DNA from: Notolepis coatsorum
Lineage: Eukaryota > Chordata > Actinopteri > Aulopiformes > Paralepididae
Assembly (NCBI GenBank): GCA_963971535.1
Contig: OZ020589.1
Location: 86,875,796-86,939,795 of the forward strand
Length of the DNA: 64,000 nt
Direction: 5' to 3'
A program made the position numbers and the translations under genes. Every line of letters begins with the position of its first letter. Position 1 is the first letter of the stretch. The notes beneath the pieces were generated by a model. It worked only from the letters and a program-made list of their open reading frames with translations. It was not told the origin of the DNA and did not search any database. Positions 47,669 through 59,849 of the stretch are shown piece after piece.

Positions 47669-49326
47669 ACTCCCTTGCTAGGCAGCTCCTTGTGTGTGAA
47701 GAGGAGGTCCACCCTGAGCAGCAGGAGAGGAGCTCCAGTCTCCTTCAAGGTCTGGAGCAGCCTGATATCATAGAGCTCACTTCCTCTGTGAAATGTGAAA
47801 ACAACGGTGAGAATAATCTGTCCTCACAGCTCAGCCCAACACAGGACCCAGAACCCCTACAGATTAAAGAGGAACAGGAGGAACTATTTCAAGATCTAGA
47901 GGAGGATAATGGCTCCAGGATCACAGTACTCCCAGTGAAGCGTGAAGATGGTCAAGAGAAAACTCTGTTCTTCCGGTCTCTTCAAACCCAGAGGGAGAAA
48001 AACAGAGAAGCTTACTGTTTACCCAGCACCTCAACTGAACAGATGAAAACAGAACCTTATGGAGAGGACTTTGGAGTATCAGAACCAGGTGGTGATTTAG
48101 AACCAACTAGAGATTTCCAACTCCTCTCTTCAGACTGTTCAGACAGCGATGATTGTTCTGGAACTGATGATGACGGTTCTGGAACTGGGACTGAGGACAG
48201 TTATGACTGGAAGGGGAGTGGGGAACCTCAGTCAGGTTTAAAGATGCAGAAAATACGACGTTTATCCAACAGCAGGACTTTGAAGAGATCTATGGAATTG
48301 TCCCATGAACTCTCATCATCCAGTCACATCCTGCCCACACATTGCTGTAAAGTGTGCGGAACATGTTTTCTCGATAAGGTGTCTCTAATGTTTCATATTC
48401 CTGTTCATTCTAGTGATTGTGGTTTGTGTGGAAAACATTTAGATCCCACAGAGAGCTTGAAGCTTCACCTTGAATCTCACAGGACATGTACCATTTGTTT
48501 TAAAGAATTTACTACAGATATTGAATTAGTAGGACACATGCGAAGTCACAGTGGGGAGAAACCATTTAGTTGCACTGATTGTGGGAAAGAGTTTGAGTGG
48601 ATGACACATCTGCAGATACACATGAGAACTCATACAGGAGAGAAACCATTTAGTTGTTCGGTTTGCGGCAAAGCGTTCAGTAGGAAGACGCATCTCCAGC
48701 CACACATGAGAAGTCATACTGGAGAGAAACCGTTTATTTGTTCGGTTTGTGGCAAAACATTTACTCGGAAGGAAAATGTGAAGATGCATATGAGAACTCA
48801 TACTGGAGAGAAACCATTTAGTTGTTCATTTTGTGGAAAGGGGTACAGTAAGAAAGGAGATCTGAAGAGACATGTGAGAGCTCATACTGGAGAGAAAGCC
48901 TTTAGTTGTTCAGTTTGTGGAAAAGGGTTCAGTGAGAAAGGAGATCTCAAGAGGCATGTGAGAGCTCATACTGGAGAGAAACCCTTTAGTTGTTCAGTTT
49001 GTGGAAAAGGGTTCAGTGAGAAAGGAGATTTGAAGAGACATGTGAGAACTCATACAGGAGAGAAACCCTTTAGTTGTTCAGTTTGTGGAAAAGGGTTCAG
49101 TTTGAAGGGTAATCTGAAGAAACATATGCGATTGCATACTACAGAGAAAGCACCATTCAGTTGTTTGGTTTGTGGAAAAGGTTTCAGTTTGAAAGGTAAT
49201 CTGAAGAAACACATGAAAAACCATTCTGGAGATAAACCATTTAGTTGTCCAGTTTGTGGAAAGGGTTTCAGTGAGAACGGTTCATGTAAAAGACATATGC
49301 TAACGCATTTGAGTGAGACACTTTAG
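47669..49326 (+). CDS. C2H2 zinc-finger protein, last exon (partial gene)
   Basis: The frame is open from the acceptor at 47668 to TAG at 49324-49326. No ATG opens it; the frame reads through [13 protein letters not shown], so the start lies in an upstream exon that was not recognised in the window. Counting from the GTG at 47692, residues 57-64 are IKEEQEEL, a motif typical of fish multi-finger proteins. Residues of about 145-175 are Asp/Ser-rich. Twelve C-x2-C-x12-H-x3-H fingers span about 219-538. The first three are joined by very short linkers and the rest by TGEKPFSC-type linkers. A nuclear, DNA-binding regulatory role is expected for the family, but no target is known. Fingers 8 and 9 have the same recognition helix, EKGDLKR, and fingers 10 and 11 both have LKGNLKK, signs of recent internal duplication. 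The intact frame suggests a living gene or a recent duplicate. Confidence 0.9.
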
Positions 49327-49645
49327 TTCACTTTAGTTCTTTAGACATCTAAAGAAACACAAGATTCCACACAGGAGAGAGACCATAGTTGTGGTGTTCG
49401 TTCAGGAAACAAGAGTTGTACTGTGGGCAGCAGCAGGCCAGCCAACTGGTAGTTGATAGTTTGACCTTTACTGTTTTCTGTTAAAAGTAGACCTGCCAAC
49501 CTGTATGCATTTTGCGTACTAGGTATTCAATTCGATATCGAAGTACGCTGGTACGATTCTTCACTCAAAATATTAAAACGCTGGTGATGCCTTGTGACAT
49601 TTACATTTAGTCATTAGTCACTTGTGAGTTTGACCAATGAGTGCA
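49327..49645. other. Zinc-finger 3' flank; no polyadenylation signal seen
   Basis: The sequence following the stop contains CAAGATTCCACACAGGAGAG, a decayed finger-linker-like remnant. This suggests that the finger array was once longer. Part of a possible repeat end (AGACCTGCCAACCTGTATGC) lies near 49490. No AATAAA was noted before element J. Confidence 0.5.
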
Positions 49646-51161
49646 TTAACACTTTGAGCGCTGGCTATTATCCTCATCCTGTAGTAAATGCGCCACACTT
49701 TAAAATATAGGCATTTTCACTGTGCGTTGCAGTGTTTGCAGGGCTATATCTATATTCTATATTATAGCTATGGAGACAATACTATGGCTCATTTGACAGT
49801 AACTATCCCTCGTACAACATGTAAAAAATTTATGTTTTCATGTATACGTTCGCATTTGCGTTGCTCGCCTGGACACGTTACTATTTCCAAATCAAAGGTA
49901 TATAATAGGTATTATGTTTCATCATGAATGCATCAAAGGGGGGGGGGGGTTGTTTTTTGATGCTCTGATCGTCAGCAACAGCATTTTTTTTAATACTACA
50001 TACGTTGATCGGCTGGATCGATGTGAAATCATTGTTTGATCAAAGTAGGATTGATGTCATATAGTCCTTACCTTTGATCGGGGTTATTCCAAAAATAATA
50101 TTCCAATTGTCTGATCGCGATTTCCAGTATTGATGTCCATCGGGTCCCGACATAATCTGGCACAACACATGCATCGAGTGTCCTGGACGCGTTTCAAAGT
50201 GCTCGCATGAAGCGATTCACTTGGCTTGGTCTAAATTCTCTGCCCGGACGACATTAGATGTGACACACAGTCTGGAACAGGGTTTCAAAGGGTAGGCGAT
50301 ACTGCCACCTGGCAGGATCTGGCCGGTATTGCACTCTCGGGGTCTCAGTATGGCTTTCAACGGTAACATAGAGGTCCGTGAGACAGAATAGAATATTAAA
50401 TTCGGAAAAAAGGAAAACGGACCAAATAACATATATATATACGTGATTGGTGTTCAACGGTTGGCGATCAAACACGTATACCGTAAATCCTCTAATAGTG
50501 GAGGGTACTCGAATAAAGGACGGGCCTCTTATATAAGCCGGGGGTTCGATACATGCAGACAAATACAGGCCGGCTTCCAATACACAATTTCTTTTTTTGC
50601 CGTGATCTAGAATGAGATAAACTCTTGCCAATGCAAATTAAGTGCTGCCTCTCTCTACACTGACTACATTAACGTTTCCCTCGCGTTAGCATTGGCGTTA
50701 GCTAACGTTGTCATAGCCAGATCTGTGGTGTCAGCTGGATGACGTTGGCTTTGTTTTGCAAACGTTGGTTAACGTTCGCTATCTATATGGCGTTGGCAGG
50801 CAGGGCTGGCGTTGTCCAGTTGACATTACAGATCATGATGGCTATGATAGCGTTAGCTAAAGCTACTGCATGTTATCATCAACTCGATTCGACTGAGGTC
50901 GAGAAGGTACCACACGCTAAATTGTCCCCGGACCCCGCAACCTATAGACAGTTCCAACTTCAGTGTGAATTACGTTAATCCACCACAGTTTCACCCTGAC
51001 AAAGCAAATACTCATGTGATCTGTATATGTTTATGTCTAAATAAAATCAATCAATCAATCACAATTACAATTGGCCAGTTTGTGAAATTAAGGCCTGCCT
51101 CTTATATAAGCCTATATTTGAGGATTTACGGTATATACGTGAATGACGCAGAATGTGTTAA
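49646..51161 (-). mobile_element. TTAA element J, interrupted by a MITE
   Basis: The left end is TTAACACTTTGAGCGCTGG (TTAA 49646-49649) and the right end is GACGCAGAATGTGTTAA (TTAA 51158-51161). On the minus strand GGTAAG lies at 50067-50072. It is about 434 bases from the right TTAA once the insertion at 50481-51131 is removed. It is related in reverse orientation to G. Confidence 0.83.
50481..51131. mobile_element. MITE with CCGTAAATCCTC ends
   Basis: The ends CCGTAAATCCTC and GAGGATTTACGG are inverted copies; TATA lies on both sides. Both subterminal regions contain TCTTATATAAGCC, itself a near-palindrome. A LINE-type tail, AATAAAATCAATCAATCAA, lies near 51040. The superfamily was not assigned. 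Confidence 0.75.
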
Positions 51162-51606
51162 TGTTACTCGAGAGTTGAGTTACACCGAGCATCCAGCCTG
51201 CCCAAAAGAGGAAGAGGAGTTCCACCAATCACAGTGCTGGATTCACTCCCCTTGCCTTCGCCCACATGGTCCCTTATGCCTTGTTCCCACAACTCACTCC
51301 GGCCGGCTGCTTCCTGACGACTCCGCTGTTCAATGAAGTCCTTTGCAAAGAGGTTGTGAATTGAGTTAGCCAAAAGTAACGTTATGAGCTTGTCAGTCAT
51401 TTAAGTTGGCAAAGAAATGTATATTGTCTTTGTGTCGCAGATGGTTAAATGTGACTTTTCATAATATTAAATATTGCAGCAAAGGGACTAAGGCAGTAGA
51501 TCATGGCACCCCCAGTTGATAATAATGTTTTGCCCTCTATTAGATTTCTGGTATAGGGTTTCTTTAACATAACTATAAAACCTGGAACAAACTGATTAGC
51601 CTAAAC
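51162..51606. other. No gene recognised
   Basis: This is sequence between J and the next hAT element. Nothing was recognised. Confidence 0.5.
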
Positions 51607-52726
51607 AAGCAGTTCTCAAACTACGGGTTGCGACCCAAAGTGGGGTCATGGGTAGGTGACAACGGGGTCGCGCATTGGCAAAGAAAATAAAGATCAAGAG
51701 AAAAAAGTCCAACTCAAATTGAGTTTTCCACCTGGCAGCTGTTTGTATTTGCCATGTCTCGCCCATTCCAATACACATCTCACTACATCATGCGCATGTA
51801 TAATCTCGGAGGCCACATCTGGTCTTTTGTGTAACCTTGAAGCGGTGCCGGCTGGCCCTGTGTTCCAAATGCTGGCAAAAGAAAGGCAGAATATAGTGCT
51901 ATTTTTGAGCTATTTTGCTTCCATAACATGTCTTCCTTCAGACTAGTGGAAAGGAAACGTTCGAAATACACATTTAGATGTTTATTTTACTACACTTTGT
52001 CATGCTGCGCCTGTAGATTTCGCCTAAATTCAGCGAGGTCGCTCTCTGCCCAATATCATATGAGGCACCGTTGTATGGGGGTTTGCCACAAACGACAAGC
52101 TCCCATTGGCTAGTGCAGATTTCTGACAACGTGATTGGTTCAGATGCATCACATGCTCTGACATTCCTGACATAGCTTTTCTCCGCTGGACCTGTCAAAA
52201 CGTGGACCTGTGTGTAAAAGCCTCACAGAAAATACGACAAAAGTTGTCACTTGCAAGGAAAATGAAAATACTGAAGCAGAAGATGAAATGCCTTCACAAA
52301 GTGCATCGATGCGTAAGCTGTCACTTGGAAAGCAGGAGTGTTTGGACAGCGGGGCAATGGCTGATAGTGGCTGATAGTTCATGTAGTGCGTTTTGAATTA
52401 ACTGATCGGTGGGTTGATATGTCCTAATTGTGCAGGGACAGGGCTTCAAATTATAATTGATCTGCAGAATCAGGGGTTTTGGATAAATATGCCTCGTATT
52501 ACAAATGTGTATACAGAAACAATTCCGTTGCTTTTGTTGATAATATTCATTCATTTCATTGATAACATAGTGCTGTAATTTCATTTTCTAATAAATATGC
52601 ATGATCAAATTCAACAACGTGTGCTTTTATTTTGATATTCCTTATTTCCATGTTGAAATTACGCGACACATTAAGTGTGGGGTCACCAAAAAAAGGTTGT
52701 GGTATACAAACGTTTTAGAACCCCTG
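51607..52726. mobile_element. hAT-type element, TSD GCCTAAAC
   Basis: The left end AAGCAGTTCTCAAACTACGG pairs with ACGTTTTAGAACCCCTG at the right. The 8-bp duplication GCCTAAAC is perfect at 51599-51606 and 52727-52734. Internal frames are short. A stretch near 52240-52330 reads like the N-terminal part of a hAT/ZBED-type transposase (KENENTEAEDEMPSQSAS) but is too short to be sure. It is probably a deleted derivative of an autonomous element. Confidence 0.88.
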
Positions 52727-52794
52727 GCCTAAACTATCTAAAATCATGAATTGAAATCTTACATGGAAATAACCAATTTTTGTGTACTCCAAGC

Positions 52795-52968
52795 CTCCTC
52801 AAGATTAGATTAGATTCAAATTGTCATTGTACGACAACGAAAATAAGTTGACATCTATGATCTAACCACAGTGCAGGTTTAACAGTAAAGCGCACGGGAC
52901 AGAGATTCATATAGTGTCTAACCAGAGTGCAGGGTAACAGTAAAGCGCACGGGACAGAGATTCATATA
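52795..52968 (-). mobile_element. L2-like LINE tail with 57-bp duplication
   Basis: On the plus strand AAGATTAGATTAGATTCAAA, then TTGTCATTGTACGACAACG, is the reverse of an L2-type 3' end with its repeated tail. A direct repeat of about 57 bp follows, each unit containing AACAGTAAAGCGCACGGGAC (near 52878 and 52934). Confidence 0.65.
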
Positions 52969-53548
52969 GAGAGGTGTAGTCTGACGTCACTTTAGTTTCC
53001 CGCACTGTCCACCCGTATAGGGATTTATCATTGGGAAAATGTATTATCGACTATTGTAATAATTCTGCCTCATGAACATTGGCAAGCTTTCCATTTTTGC
53101 ACAAAATGAGTTCCCTCCTATCACTAACATTATTGTTTAAGCATTTTTGGTTGAAATAAAGTTAGTTATAAGGTTTTTAATTTGTCGTTAAAAAAGAACT
53201 ACACTTACCAGTAGAACGCCTGTCGTTCAGTGCTGTCGCCTAATACAGCCAGGAGTCTAAGCTGTGGTGACGTCAGTCAGCAGCGCTAGAGTGAAGTGTA
53301 GTTCCTCAGTGAACGAAAACATAAACGTTGTTATTTTGCTACTTTTTTATTGCGAAAATGATTAATTGCGAATTTTTTCATGTTGAGCTATAGATTGTGG
53401 ATGAATACATACAGAAAGGTACACCATGTTCATGCTTTATTTGTTTTAAAACGAGTCGATTTAGAAATGGGTCCATTGGAAATACATGGCAATTTCAAGG
53501 AGGGTGGACCACGTGGGAAACGCCAATGACGTAATCACTACACCTCCC
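52969..53548. mobile_element. MITE with GAGAGGTGTAGT ends, TA flanks
   Basis: The ends GAGAGGTGTAGT and ACTACACCTCCC and the TA flanks match the copy at 23966-24374, to which most of the interior aligns. A small element with ends GAACTACACTT and AAGTGTAGTTCC (53196-53305) is present here and absent from the other copy. Confidence 0.75.
53196..53305. mobile_element. Small palindromic-ended insertion
   Basis: The termini GAACTACACTT and AAGTGTAGTTC are inverted repeats. The region is missing from the paralogous MITE at 23966-24374. It is too short to assign to a superfamily. Confidence 0.5.
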
Positions 53549-53563
53549 TATAGCGACTCCCTG

Positions 53564-53765
53564 AGTAAAGGAGTAAAAACCGTCTGTGATGCACCAGTGA
53601 TGCCACCCTCTGCTGTGCTTTCCGGTCTGAGGCAGTGCAGTTGCCGTACCAGACTAATGCAGTTGGTGAGTGTTGTCTACGGTGCACCGGTAGAGGTTCA
53701 CCAGAATACGAGGAGACGGGTGGGCTTAAGTCTCCTCAGCAAGAATAAACGCTTGTGAGCTTTAT
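53564..53765 (-). pseudogene. LINE reverse-transcriptase C-terminal remnant
   Basis: One minus-strand frame reads ALVWYGNCTASDRKAQQRV, the conserved thumb-region motif of L2/CR1-type LINE reverse transcriptases. Neighbouring frames are shifted, so it is a decayed fragment. It lies immediately to the right of the MITE 52969-53548. Confidence 0.72.
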
Positions 53766-54211
53766 TAACCAGTGTCCAAGTGTTGGAGGTCCAAGAGAGG
53801 TCCTCGGGAGATGTGGACACTAGGGTTTCCGTGGTGATGTGGAATCTCCCATGACTAATAAACTCATGACAAATCCTCTGCTGTCGTTTTGTAACGTGTC
53901 GCTTTCTGTCTCTCCTTCATGTGAAGTTAAAACTAAGTGAAAGTGAAACCTAAAAATAGCTGCTGTCCGTGCAGACACTCAGTTTATAATGTTGTCTGAC
54001 TTACACACTTTATAGCACGTTTAGTATTTAGCAAATTCTTTTAATTTTTTATGTGGGCACTGATATGTGAAAATTAACTAAATGGGTTTTATTTCTATAA
54101 ATGAAAAAGCATACACTAGTGGGGGTGGTGGGCAAGTAATGTACTCAGTGGATGAACACAACACTGGTATCACCGACCACTGCGGCAAGCCTAGTGAACA
54201 GCCGCTGGAGA
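53766..54211. other. No gene recognised
   Basis: No exon or repeat end was recognised between the LINE fragment and the next hAT. Confidence 0.5.
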
Positions 54212-54219
54212 CATGCTCC

Positions 54220-54892
54220 TAGAGCCATATGAAATCCGTTTTATTTTTTTTCCAAATTCCATTTTATTTTTTTCCAAATTCCGTTTTTTTCCGTTTTAAT
54301 ATTTCAGAATTCTGTATTTTGCTTTGTACGCTCATTTTACCATCAGAAATAGTGTCTAATAAGTGGGAATGAATAAATGTCCACAATTTAATAAGATATA
54401 ACAGTCCATTTAATAGGGCTGTCTTAAATACTTCGAAGCTTCGTTCGATGGGCATGGGATTCGAATATGAAAATAAAATTTGATTATTAAAAAATATAAA
54501 AATATAAATGATATATATATTTTTTTGCAAAATCAGCTCTGCCTCTCTTTGTTAATTACAACAAGCAATGCTGTTTGTTATTTAAGATGAGGTCAGACTC
54601 GGCACTGACAGATTTGTGTTCATTGTGCTGCTTTTATAAAGCCTCAAATGACGGCTTACAATATTTCATGAAAGCAAAGTGTTTTGTTTGTCTAAGATTT
54701 AAAAAGGTTTAAACTTTACAGCACTGACAAAGTTGAACAAAGTGCTGTACAAGTCCCACAACAGTAAAAAAAAAAAAAAAATATAATTTTTTTTTTATAA
54801 TATTTTTTTTTATTTACAGTTGATTCCATTTTTATTGCTCAATTCCGCGATTCCGTCCGCGATTCCGTGATCGCGGATTTCATATGGCTCTA
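54220..54892. mobile_element. hAT-type MITE, TSD CATGCTCC, perfect 19-bp TIR
   Basis: The ends TAGAGCCATATGAAATCCG and CGGATTTCATATGGCTCTA are exact inverted repeats. The duplication CATGCTCC is perfect at 54212-54219 and 54893-54900. It contains a partial copy of the TAGGGCTGTCTTAAATACTT element starting at 54414. Confidence 0.94.
54414..54830. mobile_element. Partial hAT copy, TAGGGCTGTC family
   Basis: The left end matches 13228 and 34985 for TAGGGCTGTCTTAAATACTT and the CTTCGAAGC motifs. A stretch near 54740 (GTGCTGTACAAGTCCCACAA) matches their right part. The right terminus is missing. Confidence 0.7.
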
Positions 54893-54900
54893 CATGCTCC

Positions 54901-55464
54901 CTCCTGTTGATATCAGAATCCGAAAGGTCTTTATTGGTCTTAAAGGCCCACTTGCATGTTGTATTTTTGTTCAATAAACAATGTGGACTAGGCCAACAGT
55001 GACTTTCATTAAGAGGGGAAAAAGATTATCGAAATTGATCCAGTTTTACCGTCTGATAAGCTTTTTGATTGGCTCCATACATGTTATTCGTGCATGGACA
55101 TTTTTAACCCTTTCTGAGTGGAATTTCCGGCGTCAAATGGAAAAAAATAAATAATGAAATTAGATACCAATGATGTAAACTACCCATAATTGAAGAGTAG
55201 GGTTTAACCTGCAAGTAGGCCTTTAAGTAGTTTTCACATACAAGGAATTTGATTTGGTCGTTTTCGGCACAACATTAACTGACAGACAATAACGGACAGA
55301 TAATAGAATACAAGGTGGAATAGAATATGAACTAAATTAAGATAGAAGTAGAATGGAATAGAATTATTAAAATAAATAGGCCAGGGCTATACAACTAAAA
55401 TAAAGAGGTGGCATCAAATAAAATGGGATATAAATTAAATAAGCATAGAATAGAATATAGTATA
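54901..55464. other. No gene recognised
   Basis: This is AT-rich sequence with several AATAGAATA-type runs near 55310-55460. A short segment, AATAGGCCAGGGCT, recurs at about 58000 on the other side of the next element. Confidence 0.5.
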
Positions 55465-56180
55465 ATTATAAGCAGTGTTAATTTTGTCAACAAAAATGAT
55501 GACTAAATATGATCGTCAACAAAGCTTTTTTTCCTGACGGCAACGAGACGCGACGTCACGTTAATGGCGACCATGTGACACTAACGTGCCTAATAATTCA
55601 TGCAATATCGTTGACAACAACTGACGACACAAAATGTAGTTTGCAAAATACAACTTTGCTTTATCGTCAAGACTGTTTACTTGCTAGCTAACAGTAGCCC
55701 GTTTGCAGACAGGAAAGTAACAAACATAATTGTCAGTGCGGAACCCTTATCCCCAACACAGCGTTCCGTGTGTAGGGGCCCACCACTGTTATGCTGTGGG
55801 TGTTGTTTCCCCGCGGGAGATATGGGAGGACGGAGCGCTACATTATGTTTTGACCCACCACAATAGAAGACACATAGCTTACATAACGATAGGAAAACAT
55901 ACCTGCCCTCCGTCGTCATGGGAAATGTAAGATCACTGGTCAACAAGACAGATGAACTTTCGGCCCTGGTAAAAATCCAAGTGGAATACAGAGTCCAGCT
56001 TGCATGGAAATATCCCAGACTGCGGTCAGTGCAGTGGAACTGCATGGCTTCACCATGATGCGATCATGCGAGCCGACAGAAACAAAGCCAGCGGTAAGTG
56101 GAAAGGTGGTGGGTGGTTATTTTTGTTAACTCCAGAAGTGGTGTATGTTTCAGTTGGTTACTTTATTGAACGTCGGTATT

Positions 56181-57198
56181 TAGGGATGGGAATTGATACG
56201 ATTTTATCGATACGATTCCATTATCGATTCTGTTTATCGATTCCCTTACCGATTCCTGATCAATTTATAATTTAAATAAATCAATTGGAAATGCAACAGA
56301 ACTAAGCTGGTTAGAATAACAACATGCAACTTGACATTTCTGATTGTCATTTATTGTTGAGCCCCCATGTCAGAAAAATACAAAAACTGTAAAAAATAAA
56401 ACATTAACTATAGCCTACACTTAAATAAAATAATGTATTTGAGATTATCTTAAAAAAAAAAAAAAAAAATCTTAAACTAATTTAATCTATTGAATAACGA
56501 CCTGTTGAATGTAACTACAGTTCAATATCTTAAACTAATTTAATCTATTGAACCGTAGTTGCATTCAACAGGTCGTTATTCCTCTGACTTCTCTGTCTCT
56601 GGTCTTTCAGAGACACACACACACACAGAGCTCCCTCCCCGGGCCCCTGTCCTGTAAGGTATTGGCTCGTGTTGCTACACGGACATGTTTGTATGTTGCA
56701 CGGTACTTCCTGACTTACATTAGTAAACAAACAGTCAACCTGATCACATGCTCTCCGTCTCTTGTGAACTAAAGAGTACAAGGTTTACACAACAGCCCCC
56801 ACCCCCTTTTTATTTTATTTGTACCTGTACTACCTGCTGTCAGCTGTTATCTCTGTGTGAGCTTGATTAGCTAACGTTAGCCAGCGTTAGCTCCGCAGCT
56901 AATCTTAGATTACCCTGAATTAAATCAATGACTAGGTTCTAAAACATTGGAGTAGTTTTCACTGCACATAGAAGCAGCCAAACAGCGGGAGCATATGACC
57001 AAAACCTAGGCAATTTCGAGCCCTTAAGGAATCAAATAGTCTGCCATGGCTACATGCGTGGCGCTAACGTTATGCGCAACTGTAGGAAAAACCTGGCATC
57101 GATAAGAGGAATCGATAGTCACGGAGGCATGCGATTCCAGGAATCGGACAATTAGGAATCGATTCCCAACGGGAACCGGTTTTCGATTCCCATCCCTG
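56181..57198. mobile_element. hAT-type MITE, sister of 34375-39166
   Basis: The element begins TAGGGATGGGAATTGATACG and ends TCGATTCCCATCCCTG. It aligns along its length with 34375-39166 but lacks that copy's insertions, so it preserves the empty sites. The flanking 8-mers do not match cleanly. The same stem-loop (about 56494-56580) and a short (CA)n are present. Confidence 0.85.
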
Positions 57199-57594
57199 TG
57201 CTGTAGCGTAGCTTGTTTACATTCCAACACCGTAGAAGAATCCGGTACGTTAGTCCTCAAACCGAGGTAACGTTAAAGTTAACGGTTACTGCATATTACC
57301 AGCCGGACGAGTAATAACATCACCATAACAGTGTAATCCCGGACATATATGCACCCCAGACATAGAACTATTGGTGGTAGAACTGAGACCATATTACCTC
57401 CCGAGAGAATTCTCACATGCAGTCGCCGTGTTTACATTCCACCAAGCATGTGATGTGACGTCATCCATTCTACCATTGCTAGCCTGGGATACAGACAACA
57501 CATCCCAACGCATTCATACTCGTCATCAACAGGGATTTTAATCACGTCAAAATAACCAGGACCCTGACAAACTTCACACACTTTGTTTTTAACA

Positions 57595-57702
57595 CGTACT
57601 AAATAATTGTATGTTATGTATTAACTGTTTTTAAATGGCTGTGTTGATGGACATCTGAATCTCCCCTTGGGGATAAATAAAGGTTTTCAATCAATCAATA
57701 AG
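57595..57702 (+). mobile_element. LINE 3' end with hairpin and CAAT tail
   Basis: ATCTCCCCTTGGGGATAAAT forms a small stem (CCCC/GGGG) and is followed by AAAGGTTTTCAATCAATCAA. A 3' hairpin plus a short tandem tail is a hallmark of LINE 3' ends recognised by their own reverse transcriptase. The family is not assigned. Confidence 0.7.
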
Positions 57703-58146
57703 TCTAACCAGCTAGCACTAACGTTAGCTTTTTTTGTTTAGAAAAAACTCACGTCAACTTATGAGGCTGTAACTGAGTGGCGAGACTAAACAAAAGAAAC
57801 TTTAAACATTTTTAAATTTTTAAAAGACTAAATCGAGACTAAATGAAGACTAAAATGCACAGACCTGTCGTTGACTAAAACTGACTAAACGAAGATGACT
57901 AAATATGATGAAACTAAAAGGGAGCATTTGACACATGACTAAGACTAAAACTAAAATGAAAATAGCTGCCAAAATGAACAGTGATTATTATAAGTAAAAA
58001 TAGGCCAGGGCTGTACAACTGTGAGATGTGGTCAAGTATATACACTAATTAGAATAAAAATAACAATACAGTGGGATGGGATATTTAGCAGGGCTGTGCA
58101 ATTTGGCAGTTATGTGCGAAGTATGAACAGCAAAGTATGAACAAGT

Positions 58147-59367
58147 ATGTTTGGATGTGGGCGTGGTGTTCTGGTACCCAAAAAATCCAAGCCTGCTTGC
58201 CTCAACGACTACCGCCCTGTAGCTCTCACCTCCATAGCCATGAAGTGCTTTGAGAAGCTAGTAAAGGGCTACATCTGCTCCTCCCTCCCCATCAACATGG
58301 ACCCCCTGCAATTTGCATACCGCCCCAACAGGTCCACGGAGGACGCCATAGCCCATGTGCTGCACACAGCAGCATCACACCTGGACAAGAGGAAGGGGAA
58401 CTATGTGAGAATACTATTCATCGACTACAGCTCGGCATTCAATACCATAGTCCCCTCCAAACTCATAGCCAAGCTCAGGGACCTGGGCTTGAACTATGAC
58501 CTCTGCCAGTGGGTCTTGGACTTCCTGACGGGCAGACCCCAGGTGGTGAGAGCAGGCAACTGCACCTCCTCATCCATCACCCTCAACATAGGGGCCCCCC
58601 AGGGCTGTGTTCTGAGTCCCCTCCTCTACTCCCTGTACACACACGACTGTGTGGCTCAGCGGAGTAGCAACACAATCATCAAATTTGCTGACGACACAGT
58701 GGTGGTGGGCCTGATCTCTGCCAACGACGAGAGGGCCTACCTGGAAGAGGTCAAGGTCCTGGCGGGATGGTGCCAGGAAAACAGCCTCTCCCTGAACGTC
58801 AGCAAAACAAAGGAGATGATTGTGGACTTCAGGAGGTTGGGGGTCAAGGACTACAGCCCCCTCAGCATCGACGGGGCACCGGTTGAGAGAGTCAACAGCT
58901 TTAAGTACCTCGGAGCCTACATATCCGAGGACTTGACATGGACCACACACATTGACAGTGTTGTGAAGAAGGCACGACAATGCCTCTACTTCCTCAGGCG
59001 CCTAAGGAAGTTCCAAGTCAGTCAGAAGATCCTTAAGAACTTCTACTCATGTACAATAGAGAGCATCCTGACTGGCAACATCACCTCCTGGTTTGGGAAT
59101 AGCACTGCACAAGACCGAAGCAGACTACAAAGAGTGACACGTTCAGCCGAACGCACAATTGGAGGGGGGCTCCCCACCCTCCAGAACATTTACAACAAGC
59201 GGTGCAGGGGCAAGGCTAAGAGAATCATTAAAGACTCCAGTCACCCGAACAACTGCCTCTTTGAACTGCTGCGGTCAGGCAAGCGATACCGGAGTCTCAA
59301 GGCGAGCACAGAAAGACTCAGAAGAAGCTTCTATCCCCAGGCCATCAGGCTGCTCAACGAACAATGA
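58147..59367 (+). CDS. L2-type LINE reverse transcriptase, 5'-truncated
   Basis: This is an open frame of 406 codons. The codons from about 58160 read [20 protein letters not shown], the start of the reverse-transcriptase fingers. Motif A is [10 protein letters not shown], motif [17 protein letters not shown] and the catalytic motif [10 protein letters not shown]. The thumb region has [17 protein letters not shown]. The C-terminus is RLLNEQ, the usual end in this clade. The endonuclease domain and N-terminal part are missing; the ATG at 58147 is inside a truncated copy and is not the native start. The catalytic residues survive, so the copy is young, but it cannot retrotranspose alone. L2 is preferred over Rex1 because of the 3' tail; a near relative is possible. 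Confidence 0.88.
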   Translation: MFGCGRGVLVPKKSKPACLNDYRPVALTSIAMKCFEKLVKGYICSSLPINMDPLQFAYRPNRSTEDAIAHVLHTAASHLDKRKGNYVRILFIDYSSAFNTIVPSKLIAKLRDLGLNYDLCQWVLDFLTGRPQVVRAGNCTSSSITLNIGAPQGCVLSPLLYSLYTHDCVAQRSSNTIIKFADDTVVVGLISANDERAYLEEVKVLAGWCQENSLSLNVSKTKEMIVDFRRLGVKDYSPLSIDGAPVERVNSFKYLGAYISEDLTWTTHIDSVVKKARQCLYFLRRLRKFQVSQKILKNFYSCTIESILTGNITSWFGNSTAQDRSRLQRVTRSAERTIGGGLPTLQNIYNKRCRGKAKRIIKDSSHPNNCLFELLRSGKRYRSLKASTERLRRSFYPQAIRLLNEQ

Positions 59368-59416
59368 ACACTACACAACAACAACCATCAAACGCACATA
59401 GCACACACATCCACAC

Positions 59417-59524
59417 GCACACACTCACTTTAAACAAACACACTGTAGCACCCACTCCCCACACTTTATAGCACACACTCACTTTAAACAAACACACTGT
59501 AGCACCCACTCCCCACACTTTATA
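59417..59524. repeat. 54-bp tandem duplication in the LINE 3' UTR
   Basis: Two units, each beginning GCACACACTCACTTTAAAC at 59417 and 59471, are identical over nearly all of their length. Confidence 0.95.
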
Positions 59525-59849
59525 TTTATTGATGAAGGATTGCACTACAACTCGTACACCTTACTGTAAATTGTACCTCATCCCATTTCTGCTTTGCACT
59601 ATATAGTATTGTACATGCATAGTATTGTATATTATATGGTAACTCAGTTACGTCTATTCTGCATCGAACATTGTACATATGTCTATACTGAACACTGGGA
59701 CCTCATTTTCTACTTCTAATTTACATGCTATACTATGTTATTTGATACTATCTTGTCTAGCACAGTCTCTGGAGCGTAACAGTAAGAAGCATTTTGTATG
59801 AAAGTATTCTGTACTTCTGTATGACAACTATTAAAGAAACTTGAAACTT

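Larger units (their letters stand above)
55473..57986. mobile_element. hAT-type element, TSD ATTATAAG, carrying 56181-57198
   Basis: The left end CAGTGTTAATTTTGTCAAC pairs with CAAAATGAACAGTG at the right. The 8-mer ATTATAAG occurs at 55465-55472 and 57987-57994, with three extra bases (ATT) between the terminus and the right copy. The subterminal regions have GACTAAA repeats. The insert 56181-57198 and a LINE 3' end (57595-57702) are nested. No transposase was recognised. Confidence 0.8.

Noticed and set aside
53486-53758. A 90-codon plus-strand frame
   Set aside because: The opposite strand carries a recognisable LINE reverse-transcriptase remnant, so this frame is its shadow.
58570-58980. 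A 136-codon minus-strand frame
   Set aside because: It is antisense to the L2 reverse-transcriptase ORF and has no domain of its own.
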